A stretch of DNA of 64,000 nucleotides from an uncultured Lachnospiraceae bacterium (GTDB taxonomy: Bacteria > Bacillota > Clostridia > Lachnospirales > Lachnospiraceae), in contig CAJUID010000006.1 of assembly GCA_910585905.1 (NCBI GenBank), positions 50,395-114,394 of the forward strand, in the 5' to 3' direction. The position numbers were made by a program, and so were the translations under genes. Numbering within the stretch: position 1 is the stretch's first letter; each line of letters starts with the position of its first letter. The notes beneath the pieces were generated by a model. It searched no databases, was not told the origin of the DNA, and saw nothing but the letters and a program-made list of their open reading frames with translations. This document shows positions 24,484-33,531 of this stretch, one piece after another.

Positions 24484-26040
24484 CTATCTGTAATACTGCA
24501 TCCGCTTTTCAATCATTTCCATCACCATTGCAACGACAAAATTAAATATGTAATAGAACAGACCTGCAATAAATAGTGGCATAATGCTTGCCTCCGCCGC
24601 TGCAACCTGTTTCGCCATGGTAAACATCTCCGTATATGCCAATGCAAATGCAAGGGAAGTATCTTTCACCAACGTAATAACTTCATTTGTTACTGGCGGG
24701 ATTACCCTTTTGACCATCTGAGGAAAAACAATTTTCCAGAATGTCTGGATTCTCGAATAGCCAAGCACAGAGGCTGCCTCATATTGCCCCACTGCAATGC
24801 CCTCAATGCCTGAGCGATAAATTTCGGCAAAATATGCCGCATAATTCAATGAGAACCCTATAATTACTGCATAAAAACGGTACTTGGCTGAAACTGATGT
24901 CCCAAATACATAGTACGGACCAAAAAATACAACCAAAAGCTGCAGCATCAGCGGCGTTCCACGCATAATAGAAATATATATTTTAGCAATCCATTGAAGT
25001 ATAACAGATTTTGACATTCTGACCATACAGACTAATAATCCCAATGGCATAGAAAAAACAAGTGTAAGCACAAAGATCAATAGTGATGCAAGCATTCCTC
25101 CAGAAAGTCTTTTTACGATATCTACAAACTTTTCAAAAAAAGACTCCTCTGACCCTTTTTGAGCCTCTTGCAGGTAAGCCGCATCTGTACCCTCCTCACC
25201 AAGGCAGATACAATCCGTCAGTTCCCATTTTTCCGCTATACTGGCAAATGTGCCGTCGGCCAGCATATCATTTAATGACTCTTGGACTTTATCGCGCAGT
25301 GCTGTATTCCCTAATTTGAAACCAATACCATACTGTTCAGAAGAAACTCTTTCTGAAAGCATACGGAATGCATCCCCACGCTGCTTAATCTGATAATTTG
25401 CAACACCGATATCCATACAGATCGCATCAACAGCACCAGCCTCCAGATTCATAAATGCATTCTCATAATCAGAAACCTGCTGTAAATCCGCAAACTTTCC
25501 GCAAAGCTCTTTATTTTCCTTCGAGGCATCCTCCCCGGTAAATGCAGCCAGTGCGGATGAATCTGCCTGTACGACAACCACCTTACCAGACAAATCTGAC
25601 AATTCTTTAATATCTGAGCTTGACCCAACAATGACAACTTGGGAATTATCAATATACGCAGTAGACCATGTATATTCCTTCTTACGCCCATTGATTGTAA
25701 AACCATTCCAGATACAATCGATGGTCCCAGAATTCAGTTCCATATCCTTGGAATCCCAGTCTACTGGCTGTTTTACAAATTTCCATCCATTTCTTTTGCT
25801 GACCTCAGCTGCAAGGTCGAGATCGAACCCTACATACTCACCACTTTCATCCTTATAGCCATATGGCGGGAATTCTGCATCAAATCCAACGGTAAATGTT
25901 GTCCTGTTCTCTTCATCTGCCGACCCAGCATTTTTGCTTTTTCCGCCGCAGGCTGTCACAAGCCCGGCTATTAGGGACAAACTTAGAACAAACAAAAGCA
26001 TTCGGTGCCAGTGGCTCTTATGTAATTTCATTTGCTTCAT
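24484..26040 (-). CDS. Fused amino-acid binding lipoprotein and ABC permease
   Basis: This 518-residue protein combines two transporter parts. After a signal segment with lipobox LVTAC, a periplasmic-binding-protein type 3 domain extends to about residue 290 (FTVGFDAEFPPYGYKD, GFDLDLAAEVSKR, DCIWNGFTINGRKKEYT). A HisM-type permease domain follows with about five membrane segments and the EAA-loop sequence YEAASVLGYSRIQTFWKIVFPQ. The fusion means substrate capture and translocation are covalently linked. I chose the ATG at 26040 because GGAGAAGGAA precedes it. The ATPase gene is downstream. Confidence 0.92.
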   Translation of the reverse strand: MKQMKLHKSHWHRMLLFVLSLSLIAGLVTACGGKSKNAGSADEENRTTFTVGFDAEFPPYGYKDESGEYVGFDLDLAAEVSKRNGWKFVKQPVDWDSKDMELNSGTIDCIWNGFTINGRKKEYTWSTAYIDNSQVVIVGSSSDIKELSDLSGKVVVVQADSSALAAFTGEDASKENKELCGKFADLQQVSDYENAFMNLEAGAVDAICMDIGVANYQIKQRGDAFRMLSERVSSEQYGIGFKLGNTALRDKVQESLNDMLADGTFASIAEKWELTDCICLGEEGTDAAYLQEAQKGSEESFFEKFVDIVKRLSGGMLASLLIFVLTLVFSMPLGLLVCMVRMSKSVILQWIAKIYISIMRGTPLMLQLLVVFFGPYYVFGTSVSAKYRFYAVIIGFSLNYAAYFAEIYRSGIEGIAVGQYEAASVLGYSRIQTFWKIVFPQMVKRVIPPVTNEVITLVKDTSLAFALAYTEMFTMAKQVAAAEASIMPLFIAGLFYYIFNFVVAMVMEMIEKRMQYYR

Positions 26041-26338
26041 TTTCCTTCTCCATTCCGCTGCCACCAGGCAGCAATGATATTCCTGCATACGCAGCCGGCC
26101 ATAATACCAATCACCCAGCAAAGGCAAAATTGTGCGCAAGCAGATTCATATGCCTTTTTTTAGCATCAAACATAACGATATTATATTACTTACGAAATAA
26201 AAAGTCAATCTTCAATTCAAATGTATATCTGGGTAACCCAGCAGCCTGCAAACCATTTCATTGCGATTCCCTTGCAATTATGTTAAGATTAAAATTACTA
26301 TAATATCAAGGATCAAGCAACGAAAAGGAGGAGAAAAT

Positions 26339-27751
26339 ATGGCAGTATACAAATGCACTATCTGCGGCGCAATTTTTGATGAAGAAAAAGAGGGAAAAAA
26401 GCTGGAGGAACTTAGCGCATGCCCAATCTGCATGCAGCCAATCTCAAAGTTTGAAAAGATAGCAGACGCCCCAGAGCCGGCAAATGAACCTAAGTTTGAG
26501 GGAACACTTGCCTATGACACGCAATATGAGCGCCATGACAAAAATATCCGTTACATGGACGAAATCCATGAAATGGCGGTAACCGGAAAAAGTATTGACG
26601 GCTGCATGGGCACAACAATGCCAATGCCTTCCTGGGATGACATTCTGCTGTTAGGCGCACAGCTTGATACCCCGCCACTAAATGACTCTGATCCGGTAGA
26701 TACTAAGACTGTCATCGGAAAACATGCAAAGAAGCCTATGGTTTTGGAAAATCCAGTATATATTTCACATATGTCATTTGGAGCGCTCTCTAGAGAAATT
26801 AAAATCGCCCTCTCCAAAGGCTCCTGCATGGCAAAAACTGCAATGTGCAGCGGGGAAGGCGGCATTTTGCCAGAAGAAAAAGAAGCTGCATACAAATACA
26901 TATTTGAGTATATCCCAAACAAATATAGTGTAACAGATGAGAATTTAAGAGAAGCCGATGCAATAGAGATAAAGATTGGCCAGGGCACAAAGCCCGGCAT
27001 GGGCGGCCATCTTCCTGGAGAAAAAGTAACAGAGGAGATTGCTGCACTTCGCGGCAAAAAGGCAGGAGAAGATATTCAGAGCCCAAGCAAATTTGCAGAA
27101 ATTAATTCTAAAGAAGATTTAAAAGCAATGGTTTCTATGCTGCGCGAGCGCTCTGGCGGCAGGCCAATTGGTATCAAGATTGCCGCAGGGCATATTGAGA
27201 AAGACCTGGCACAATGTGTTTATGCAGCCCCTGACTTTATTACTATTGACGGGCGCGGTGGCGCGACAGCCTCAAGCCCATTGCTTTTGAGGGAGGCAAC
27301 TACTGTGCCTACAATCTACGCTTTAGACAGAGCGCGGAAATACCTAGATTCTGTACATTCTGACATAGACCTTGTCATTACTGGCGGACTCCGTGTCTCT
27401 GCAGATTTTGCAAAAGCCCTGGCAATGGGTGCGGACGCAGTTGCCATCGCAAGCGCCGCATTGATTGCCGCAGCATGCCAACAGTACCGCATTTGTGGAA
27501 GCGGAAATTGCCCAGTTGGGATTGCAACGCAAGACCCTGAGCTGCGCAAGAGGCTTAATATTGATGCCGCAGCCCAGAGGACAGCCAACTTCCTCAATGC
27601 ATCGCTGACAGAATTAAAAACATTTGCAAGGATCACGAGCCATGCTTCCATCCACGATTTAAGCACCAAAGACCTTGTTACACTAGATAAGGACATTGAG
27701 CAATATACTGGAATCTCCCATGCCGGCAGGTCACCAGAAACAACACATTAA
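26339..27751 (+). CDS. FMN-dependent glutamate-synthase-like oxidoreductase with rubredoxin-like N-terminus
   Basis: The 470-residue protein starts with a small metal-binding knuckle (CTICG ... CPICM, residues 5-36), like a rubredoxin or zinc ribbon. The FMN/glutamate synthase barrel follows: HMSFGALSREIKIALSKGS, GEGG, KIGQGTKPGMGGHLPG, IKIAAGHIEKDL, TIDGRGGATASSP, and GSGNCPVGIATQDPEL. It lacks the amidotransferase half, so it is not a complete glutamate synthase; the physiological substrate is unknown. AAAGGAGGAGAAAAT precedes the ATG. It is the only complete larger gene on the plus strand and is divergent from the ABC importer. Confidence 0.88.
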   Translation: MAVYKCTICGAIFDEEKEGKKLEELSACPICMQPISKFEKIADAPEPANEPKFEGTLAYDTQYERHDKNIRYMDEIHEMAVTGKSIDGCMGTTMPMPSWDDILLLGAQLDTPPLNDSDPVDTKTVIGKHAKKPMVLENPVYISHMSFGALSREIKIALSKGSCMAKTAMCSGEGGILPEEKEAAYKYIFEYIPNKYSVTDENLREADAIEIKIGQGTKPGMGGHLPGEKVTEEIAALRGKKAGEDIQSPSKFAEINSKEDLKAMVSMLRERSGGRPIGIKIAAGHIEKDLAQCVYAAPDFITIDGRGGATASSPLLLREATTVPTIYALDRARKYLDSVHSDIDLVITGGLRVSADFAKALAMGADAVAIASAALIAAACQQYRICGSGNCPVGIATQDPELRKRLNIDAAAQRTANFLNASLTELKTFARITSHASIHDLSTKDLVTLDKDIEQYTGISHAGRSPETTH

Positions 27752-27779
27752 CAAAATAATCGAAATACTAACTTATAGT

Positions 27780-27910
27780 TTGATTCTCGCGTACGCAACG
27801 AGCCAAACGCAAGCTTGCTTGCACTTGGCGACTGCGCGCGGGTCACATACCCCGCTGCTCTGCAGCGTTGCAAGTTTGATACCCCGTTGCTTGCAGCGGG
27901 GTTGTTGATT
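27780..27910 (+). repeat. Interspersed structured repeat (copy C) after the flavoprotein gene
   Basis: 130 of 131 bases match the repeat embedded in rnpB (one T/C difference). It begins 29 bases after the stop codon at 27751 and ends in TTGATT. Its strong hairpins could also help to end transcription, although no long T-run follows. Confidence 0.92.
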
Positions 27911-27939
27911 TATAATTTAAAGTAAAAACGAATTTCAGC

Positions 27940-28467
27940 TTATTGGCCTAATTCCGATTCCAAAATCTCAAACAAATCCGTTCCGTAGCTTGTATAACCG
28001 GGCTCGCCAGGCAACATCCGATATGTCCTGGCACCGTCCGGTTTTCTTTCTGCAACTAAAAAATATGTTCCATCTAACTTTTTTTCATATAATGTCTTAG
28101 CCAACTGGAATAGGTGAGTAACCATAATTGTAGTTATCTCTTTTTCGTAAAATGCCTTTAGTATCCCCTCTGCAATTTTAGAGCCTTCTCTCTCTGTTGT
28201 ACTCGCAAAAGACTCATTCAAAAGAAACACGCAGCCTGGACCTGCCGCCTTTATCATATCACTCATGCGCTGCAATTCCTCTCTAAGACGTCCGCTGTTT
28301 AACTGCTCATCCTCTCTTCTGGTAAAATGTGTAAAAATCTGCCGATATATCGGGGCAGTAAATTCTTTTGCCGGAACCGGCATCCCACACTGCATCAGAA
28401 CCTGGGCAATCCCATAGCTTCTAAGAAACGTTGATTTTCCACCCTGATTTGCCCCTGATTTTGTCAA
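27940..28467 (-). pseudogene. MutS-like ATPase, N-terminally truncated
   Basis: The 175 residues start within a Walker A motif (SGANQGGKSTFLRS) and continue with the rest of a MutS-type ATPase: LNESFASTTEREGSKIAEGIL (Walker B region) and MVTHLFQLAKTL (switch). The DNA-binding core and lever that should precede are absent, and upstream the frame runs into a stop after about seven codons. Sequence just upstream belongs to an unrelated ORF. This is the remaining 3' part of a MutS family gene, distinct from mutS at 18-20.7 kb, cut by an insertion or deletion at about 28.47 kb. Confidence 0.8.
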
Positions 28468-28474
28468 GTAGGGA

Positions 28475-29465
28475 CTAACAAATTTTTTTCAATAATTTCT
28501 GTTCCTGCTCCTCAAGCCATGTAATCTTAGGCAGCATCAGCTCATATTCATCCTGCTCATAAGGAAGATTCATAAAGTCGAGAATATCCATCCCCGGAAA
28601 CCATGCTTCGCAATATGATGGAATGACATGCTCCGGTACAATGCCAAGTCTGTCACTTCCAAGAAGTCTGTCTGTAATGCCTTTTGCATCATGCAGATAA
28701 ACTGCAACGCCCTCTGCCCTTAATGCATTGTAAAACTTAATCGCTTCAATGGAACGGGTCCAAGCTTTTCCTCTTACGGATAAAAAGAAACCATTTTCAT
28801 TATGTCTTACATATAAATCTATATGAGGTGAATTTCCACCTCTGCACACTTCCCAAGGATGACCGCCACCACGATGTCCGTCATTGTACCAAGCTTCAAA
28901 TTCTTCAGCAGAGTCAGTATTCAATTCTGCCAGTCCTTCGTCCCTTCCGTCAGCCTTTTTATAATACTGCTCTTTTGCTGTAAGCCCTTCAAGATGCTCA
29001 TACTGATTTGCCTTATAACCGATGGCACAGTATTCATAAAACTTTCCTGCTGTCATATCAGCAAGGTAGGAACCGACAGGCTCCCCATCCTTCTGGTCTT
29101 CTATATTTCTTACGAATAACGGTATTTCTTCATCTGATATGTCAGCCAGATAAGCCTCTTTAATATCAGGAAACAATTCCCAGTAATCTTTTCTTGAAAT
29201 AGTTCCTGTCCTCTGTCTGAATGCCAGATTATTTTTTACATCACTATTATAAGTTTCGTAATTCTTCAACACAATTTCTAACCGCTGACTCCATCCATAC
29301 AAACAGTTCCTTCAGTCCATATTCATAAACTTCGTGCTTCTCATAAACTCTTGACTGATAGATTAGCTCTCTTCCCAAAAAGATCGCCCTGTAGTCATCC
29401 CGCTCAAGTGTTACAAGGTGGAACCAGTTTACTTCATCCGCCATTGGAACCTGCCCCAAAACCAT
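28475..29465 (-). pseudogene. Unrecognised protein, split by a frameshift
   Basis: Two overlapping frames look like one gene. The first (29465-29247) gives 72 residues ending LKELFVWMESAVRNC; the second (to 28475) gives the remaining roughly 270 residues and is out of phase by one base, with the switch near 29250-29290. The larger part has an acidic N-terminal half, a GHRGGGHPWEVCRGGN segment followed by HIDLYVRH, and a Trp/Tyr-rich C-terminal half. No family is recognised. It lies between a truncated MutS-like gene and a repressor remnant, so it may be cargo of a former mobile element. An assembly error is possible. Confidence 0.45.
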
Positions 29466-29568
29466 CTGTAATATCGAAAAAGGGTATTACTGCCCTACTC
29501 TTGAAACAGCTCTGAGGCTCGCTAAATATCTCAATGAATCAGAGGAGCAACTGAAGATTCAACAATAA
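29461..29568 (+). pseudogene. C-terminal remnant of an XRE-type HTH regulator
   Basis: The plus-strand frame reads TICNIEKGYYCPTLETALRL and then AKYLNESEEQL before a stop. This is the last helix region of a Cro/C1-type DNA-binding domain (usual form ISNIEKG...PTLETALRLA). The first three helices are missing because the sequence changes abruptly at about 29.46 kb, where the neighbouring minus-strand ORF begins. It marks a recombination junction. Confidence 0.7.
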
Positions 29569-29985
29569 AATAATCTACCCTAAAGACAAATTATATTTTT
29601 AGTAGTATTGAAGCAAATTGATTTCAATACTACTATCTTTTAAAATTTTAAATACATATATTCATATTACTCTATTGGTAAGTATGGATGAATTATCGTT
29701 TAACTCTATTGCATCTAATTTACTTAATTCTATTCTCTTAATTCTATATGCTAGTATTTATATTTTCATTAGTCGCTTATTAATTTCTAAAATAATAAAA
29801 ATTAGACATTACAATATAATCTATCAAAATATGAGTATTCCAGTTCACCACACTGGACTAGTGGCTATGCCACATGAAAATACTCAAAAATAGTAACAAC
29901 TTTTTCGCTATAATTTATTTACCCTTAAATATCTCTCATTTCTCTCAGCTATTACTTTTCACTTCATCCATTATTTCTCTATCTA
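29569..29985. other. AT-rich boundary region at the left edge of the biosynthetic operon
   Basis: A 12-bp inverted repeat (AGTAGTATTGAA, arms 29601-29612 and 29623-29634) follows the regulator remnant and may be its old terminator. The remainder is very AT-rich; a hydrophobic open frame on the plus strand has no ribosome binding site and is not called. No clear terminator for the biosynthetic operon was seen. Confidence 0.45.
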
Positions 29986-31086
29986 TCAGCAAATTGTACA
30001 AATATCATCAATTAATTTTCGTGTAAAGTCTATATCCATTTCTCGAATATTAGTTAGTTCATCCTTAAGATTTTCACATTTTTCAATAATTTTTTCTTTA
30101 TTATTATCTATAAAGATGTCACTCTTGCTACTGATGGAATATTTTATATATCTTAAAGTAATATTTTTCAATAATTTTTCGAGTTGCTCAAAATTTTTTT
30201 TGTGTTCATTCCGGTTAGGAAGTCCCCTTTTATTATAAAGCGTTTCTATCCTATTTATCATCATCGTTTTATGATTAGTCATTACATAAAAGGATTCTTG
30301 CGCAAACTCCCCGTATTGATTCCCTTTAACCAGACTATCTATATATTCTATCAGAACATCATAACATTGTATTCCCCAATGATGTGTTGTAACTGTATAA
30401 CCATCCATTACTTCTCCTCTAGTAAACCAACCCATTACTGGTGTTCCACTTATATAATTTTTTAAGGATTGATAAATTCGTGAAGGATTTAAAGTCATTA
30501 TATAATCCATTTGTTCAGGAGTATACATACTATAGCGCAAACGCATGAAATCACATTCTTTTTTTAACAATTGAGCACTGTACATAAATATTGGATTTTT
30601 ACCCTTTTTAGGGCCAAAGCACTCTACGGCATCACTGAGTTCTGAATAACTACACGATTCTAATGAGAATACTCCATTATAAAAATGATCCGCTATATAA
30701 AATTCTAATGTCTCATCATTATATCCATATACCATTAAATCGTGATAGTATGTGTCAGACAGTCGATAATGCGAAATTTTAGAGGCATTAACAAACAACC
30801 TCACATAATAATTGTCGTTGATTGCACCTTTAATAAAATCTTCTATGCTATTCCAATTATTATATATAAAAGAATAATCTATTTCATTATATGAAATGAA
30901 AGGATTTTTATTTGCTGCAAAATCATAATAATCAATGGCACGTAAATTATCTACTTCAAATACCTGTAAACAATTATTCATCATCCAATCATGAATTAAT
31001 GGATCTGCAAACAATATCCCACTTGCATGACTAGTAATTGGATAACATGCATTAACAGGGATGACCATCGGTAAAATTTTTTTCAT
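29986..31086 (-). CDS. BtrH-like papain-fold acyltransferase (stand-alone)
   Basis: A 366-residue protein resembling the N-terminal domain of butirosin BtrH, a papain-type fold that moves an acyl group from an acyl carrier protein to an amine. The expected triad is visible: Cys14 in NACYPITS, His115 in YYHDLMVYGYND and Asp133 in FYIADHF. The C-terminal 150 residues are helical and Lys-rich, as in the corresponding domain fused to the large NRPS. A GAGGAGGTAAACT ribosome binding site precedes the ATG. It is the last gene of the operon. A C39-like protease activity is the alternative; assignment is by motif. Confidence 0.65.
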   Translation of the reverse strand: MKKILPMVIPVNACYPITSHASGILFADPLIHDWMMNNCLQVFEVDNLRAIDYYDFAANKNPFISYNEIDYSFIYNNWNSIEDFIKGAINDNYYVRLFVNASKISHYRLSDTYYHDLMVYGYNDETLEFYIADHFYNGVFSLESCSYSELSDAVECFGPKKGKNPIFMYSAQLLKKECDFMRLRYSMYTPEQMDYIMTLNPSRIYQSLKNYISGTPVMGWFTRGEVMDGYTVTTHHWGIQCYDVLIEYIDSLVKGNQYGEFAQESFYVMTNHKTMMINRIETLYNKRGLPNRNEHKKNFEQLEKLLKNITLRYIKYSISSKSDIFIDNNKEKIIEKCENLKDELTNIREMDIDFTRKLIDDICTIC

Positions 31087-31166
31087 ATAGTTTACCTCCT
31101 CATATAGCTATTTTTTGAGTTCAAAGCACTTTAATTGTGTATATATAATTTTGAAACACAAGAATA

Positions 31167-32238
31167 TCAATAATTTTCACTCAACTCAATCGCCTCTTTC
31201 ATCGTATCTCTTACTATAGAAAGTTCCTCATCTGTGCTATCTAAAGCAAAATTCAAAAATAACAAATTATCTTCTATATGTCTTACTACTATGCTCTTTG
31301 ATAGCATATACTGTCTAACAAGCTTCAACTTGCTTTTTTACATTTTCATCAGAAACAAAAATACAACATAGACCTATGATATTCACTTGTTTAACCATTA
31401 AAAAGTTTACAAAAGAATCAAAAAAGCCCCCGATTTTTTTTGTTATGGAAAAGAGACTTTTCTTAAAAGTTGCCGGATTGTTAATATAATATTCCAGTAA
31501 CTCATTGGAACGTTGCATTGCAACTTCTGAAATTGACATACACGACTTCATCATATCTTCTTTTTTTATTATACTTTTAGCAAAAATCCCTGTCTTGATG
31601 GCCAATACAGATGTTGAAACGCCCAGCGCCAACCCTTTGGCAAAACAGAGAAAATCAATATCAATCAGCAACAACTTTTGTGAAAAAAGAAAGGTTCCGG
31701 TACAAAAAACACCTGACCTAATCTCATCAAACAAGACCAATATTTTATTCTTCTTAGCCTTTGATACTATAGATTTTACTTTTTCGACCCCTTCATTTCC
31801 ATATTTAGCAAAAAACAAGAATGGTTCAAGGATCAATAAAGAATTATTACTACAAGTTTCAACCGTCATCTCCAAACTGTTAAGTTTGAGTTTAGATATT
31901 GATACATCTTCCAAATTTAAGATTCCTTCTCTAAAAGATTTTAATGTAATACCATGAAATACTTCCTTTACAACATATATCTCATTTACATCTAAATATT
32001 TTTTGCATAATATAATTGCATTTATGATAGCCTGATCACCAGTTGCATAATTTATGTATTCAAAATCTCCAATGTCTTTCATCATCATAGTCAACCGAGA
32101 TTTCAACATCGTATAATTATCTATATCAACATAATTATTGGAGTTATTCCTAATTTCATATGTGTGTTCATTAATCATTTCTGGTATCTTACGAAATATT
32201 GTATTCCAATCATCTATATGAATAATATTATTAACCAT
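31167..32238 (-). pseudogene. Class III aminotransferase-like PLP enzyme, frameshifted
   Basis: The first 307 residues show a class III aminotransferase / glutamate-1-semialdehyde aminomutase pattern: the cofactor aspartate in LVLFDEIRSGVFCTG, and the lysine in DFLCFAKGLALGVSTS. The frame ends at a TAG (31315-31317), but shifting by one base near 31314 restores a sensible C-terminus (RQYMLSKSIVVRHIEDN through IVRDTMKEAIELSENY) that stops at 31167. The whole would be about 356 residues. The start overlaps the stop of the SHMT-like gene by eight bases. It probably supplied or modified an amino acid building block; as written it lacks its last 50 residues. Confidence 0.75.
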
Positions 32239-33504
32239 TTACTCTAACCCTTTCTATTAAATATACATTCATTATCTTAAGTATCCCTATAATCTTTTCT
32301 ACCTTATCAGAACTAATATTTCTAACAAAGCAACTATCTAAAAGTTTATTTTTCATACTAATGATATCATCAGTAATTACTCTTTCATTTATGACGTTAG
32401 ATAAAATATAACAAAGTAATTTAATTCCTTCTTCCGTAATCCCTTGATTAGTTACTTCCTGCAAACTGATTCTTATTCCCCACTCTCCATTAAGCGAGGG
32501 TATAATTGCACCATTTACTACAATCTTTTACTCTGACAAACAATCAATGATGCTGTCAACATCGGCTTTATCACCACACCCTATCCATATTTGATGTGTA
32601 TCTGAAAACCCACGCGATGCAAATTGAATATTAACCCCATTATCATATAGACCTTTAGACAAAAGTTTCGAATTGCAAATTACATCAGCAGCATAACGTT
32701 GGAAGTACTCCTTTCCTTTGCTCAAAACAAGCCCTAATGCTGCTACTTCAGCCATATGATGATGAGAAACGAAGTGATTACAATTATTGTCAAATCCCCA
32801 TTTCAAAATTCTACGATTGGTAGCAAATATAGCTTTCTGTGTGCCAGGAAAAGTCTTATGTGTGCTAGCAATGATAATATCTGCACCTTCTTTAAGTGGC
32901 ATTTGAAATTGATCCCCAAAACTATCAATCCCAATACATGTGAGGCATCGTAGATAAGCAATGTATCCTTATCCATCATTTCTTTAAGCTTTTTAAGATT
33001 TATTGGAAAAGCAATCATACACAAGTCTATATAAACTACTTTTACCTTATTATCCGAGATATATTCCTTAAATTTTTCTACATCAATCTCCCATTCTTCC
33101 CTATTGTAAGGTAAAAAAATACTGTTAAATCCAAGTTTAGTGACCAATGGTCTAGTCTTAAAATGTCCTCCGTCATTAGGGCTAAGTGACATTACTGTAT
33201 CTCCATAACTACAAAACGCAGAAACCACACTAAGCATGCCATTCAATCCAGATATCGGCTTTACACTTACATACTTGCAATCAAGATATTCTTTGAGATA
33301 GTTTTCTGTAATTCTTTCCATATCGCTAAGGTAATATGTAGGATATTTCCATACAGAATCATCATCAAAAGAATACCTAGCATACATATCTAACATAAAT
33401 GGCAGTCTATCTTCTAATCTTGGCAAATTTTCACTCGCGACCAATCGTATAACGTCCCTCGCCTCACGTTCATTTTTTATTATTAAATCCAATAATTCAT
33501 TCAT
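32231..33504 (-). pseudogene. Serine hydroxymethyltransferase-like PLP enzyme, broken twice
   Basis: The pieces align end to end with GlyA. Part one (33504 to about 32925) has IRLVASENLPRLEDRL, KPISGLNGM, LSPNDGGHFKTRP and IYDASHVLG. Near 32926 one base is missing; in the next frame it continues with DSFGDQFQMPLKEGADII and STHKTFPG, the PLP-lysine motif. At 32528 a TAA interrupts, and the same frame continues with GEWGIRISLQEVTNQGI, the normal GlyA C-terminus, to 32231. Such enzymes in product clusters make unusual hydroxymethyl or beta-hydroxy amino acids. As written the gene cannot make an intact enzyme. Confidence 0.8.
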
Positions 33505-33531
33505 GAAATGTACCCACACCTTCGTTTTATT

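Noticed and set aside
26260..26330. Promoter with -10 TATAAT upstream of the flavoprotein gene
   Set aside because: A TATAAT is present near 26301, but no -35 at an acceptable distance could be identified, so no promoter is listed.
27779..27910. CRISPR array
   Set aside because: The three repeat copies are far apart, lie in both orientations and have no spacer-repeat periodicity.
29461..29568. Start of a complete regulator controlling the biosynthetic operon
   Set aside because: Only the last helix region is present and it reads away from the operon; it is a remnant.
29618..29893. Hydrophobic 91-residue plus-strand frame
   Set aside because: It starts at TTG without a ribosome binding site, lies in very AT-rich sequence next to a hairpin, and has no recognisable pattern.
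31167..33504. Reading the PLP fragments as separate small functional genes
   Set aside because: The pieces join end to end into single GlyA-like and class III aminotransferase-like proteins; none has all catalytic parts alone, so broken genes are the simpler view.
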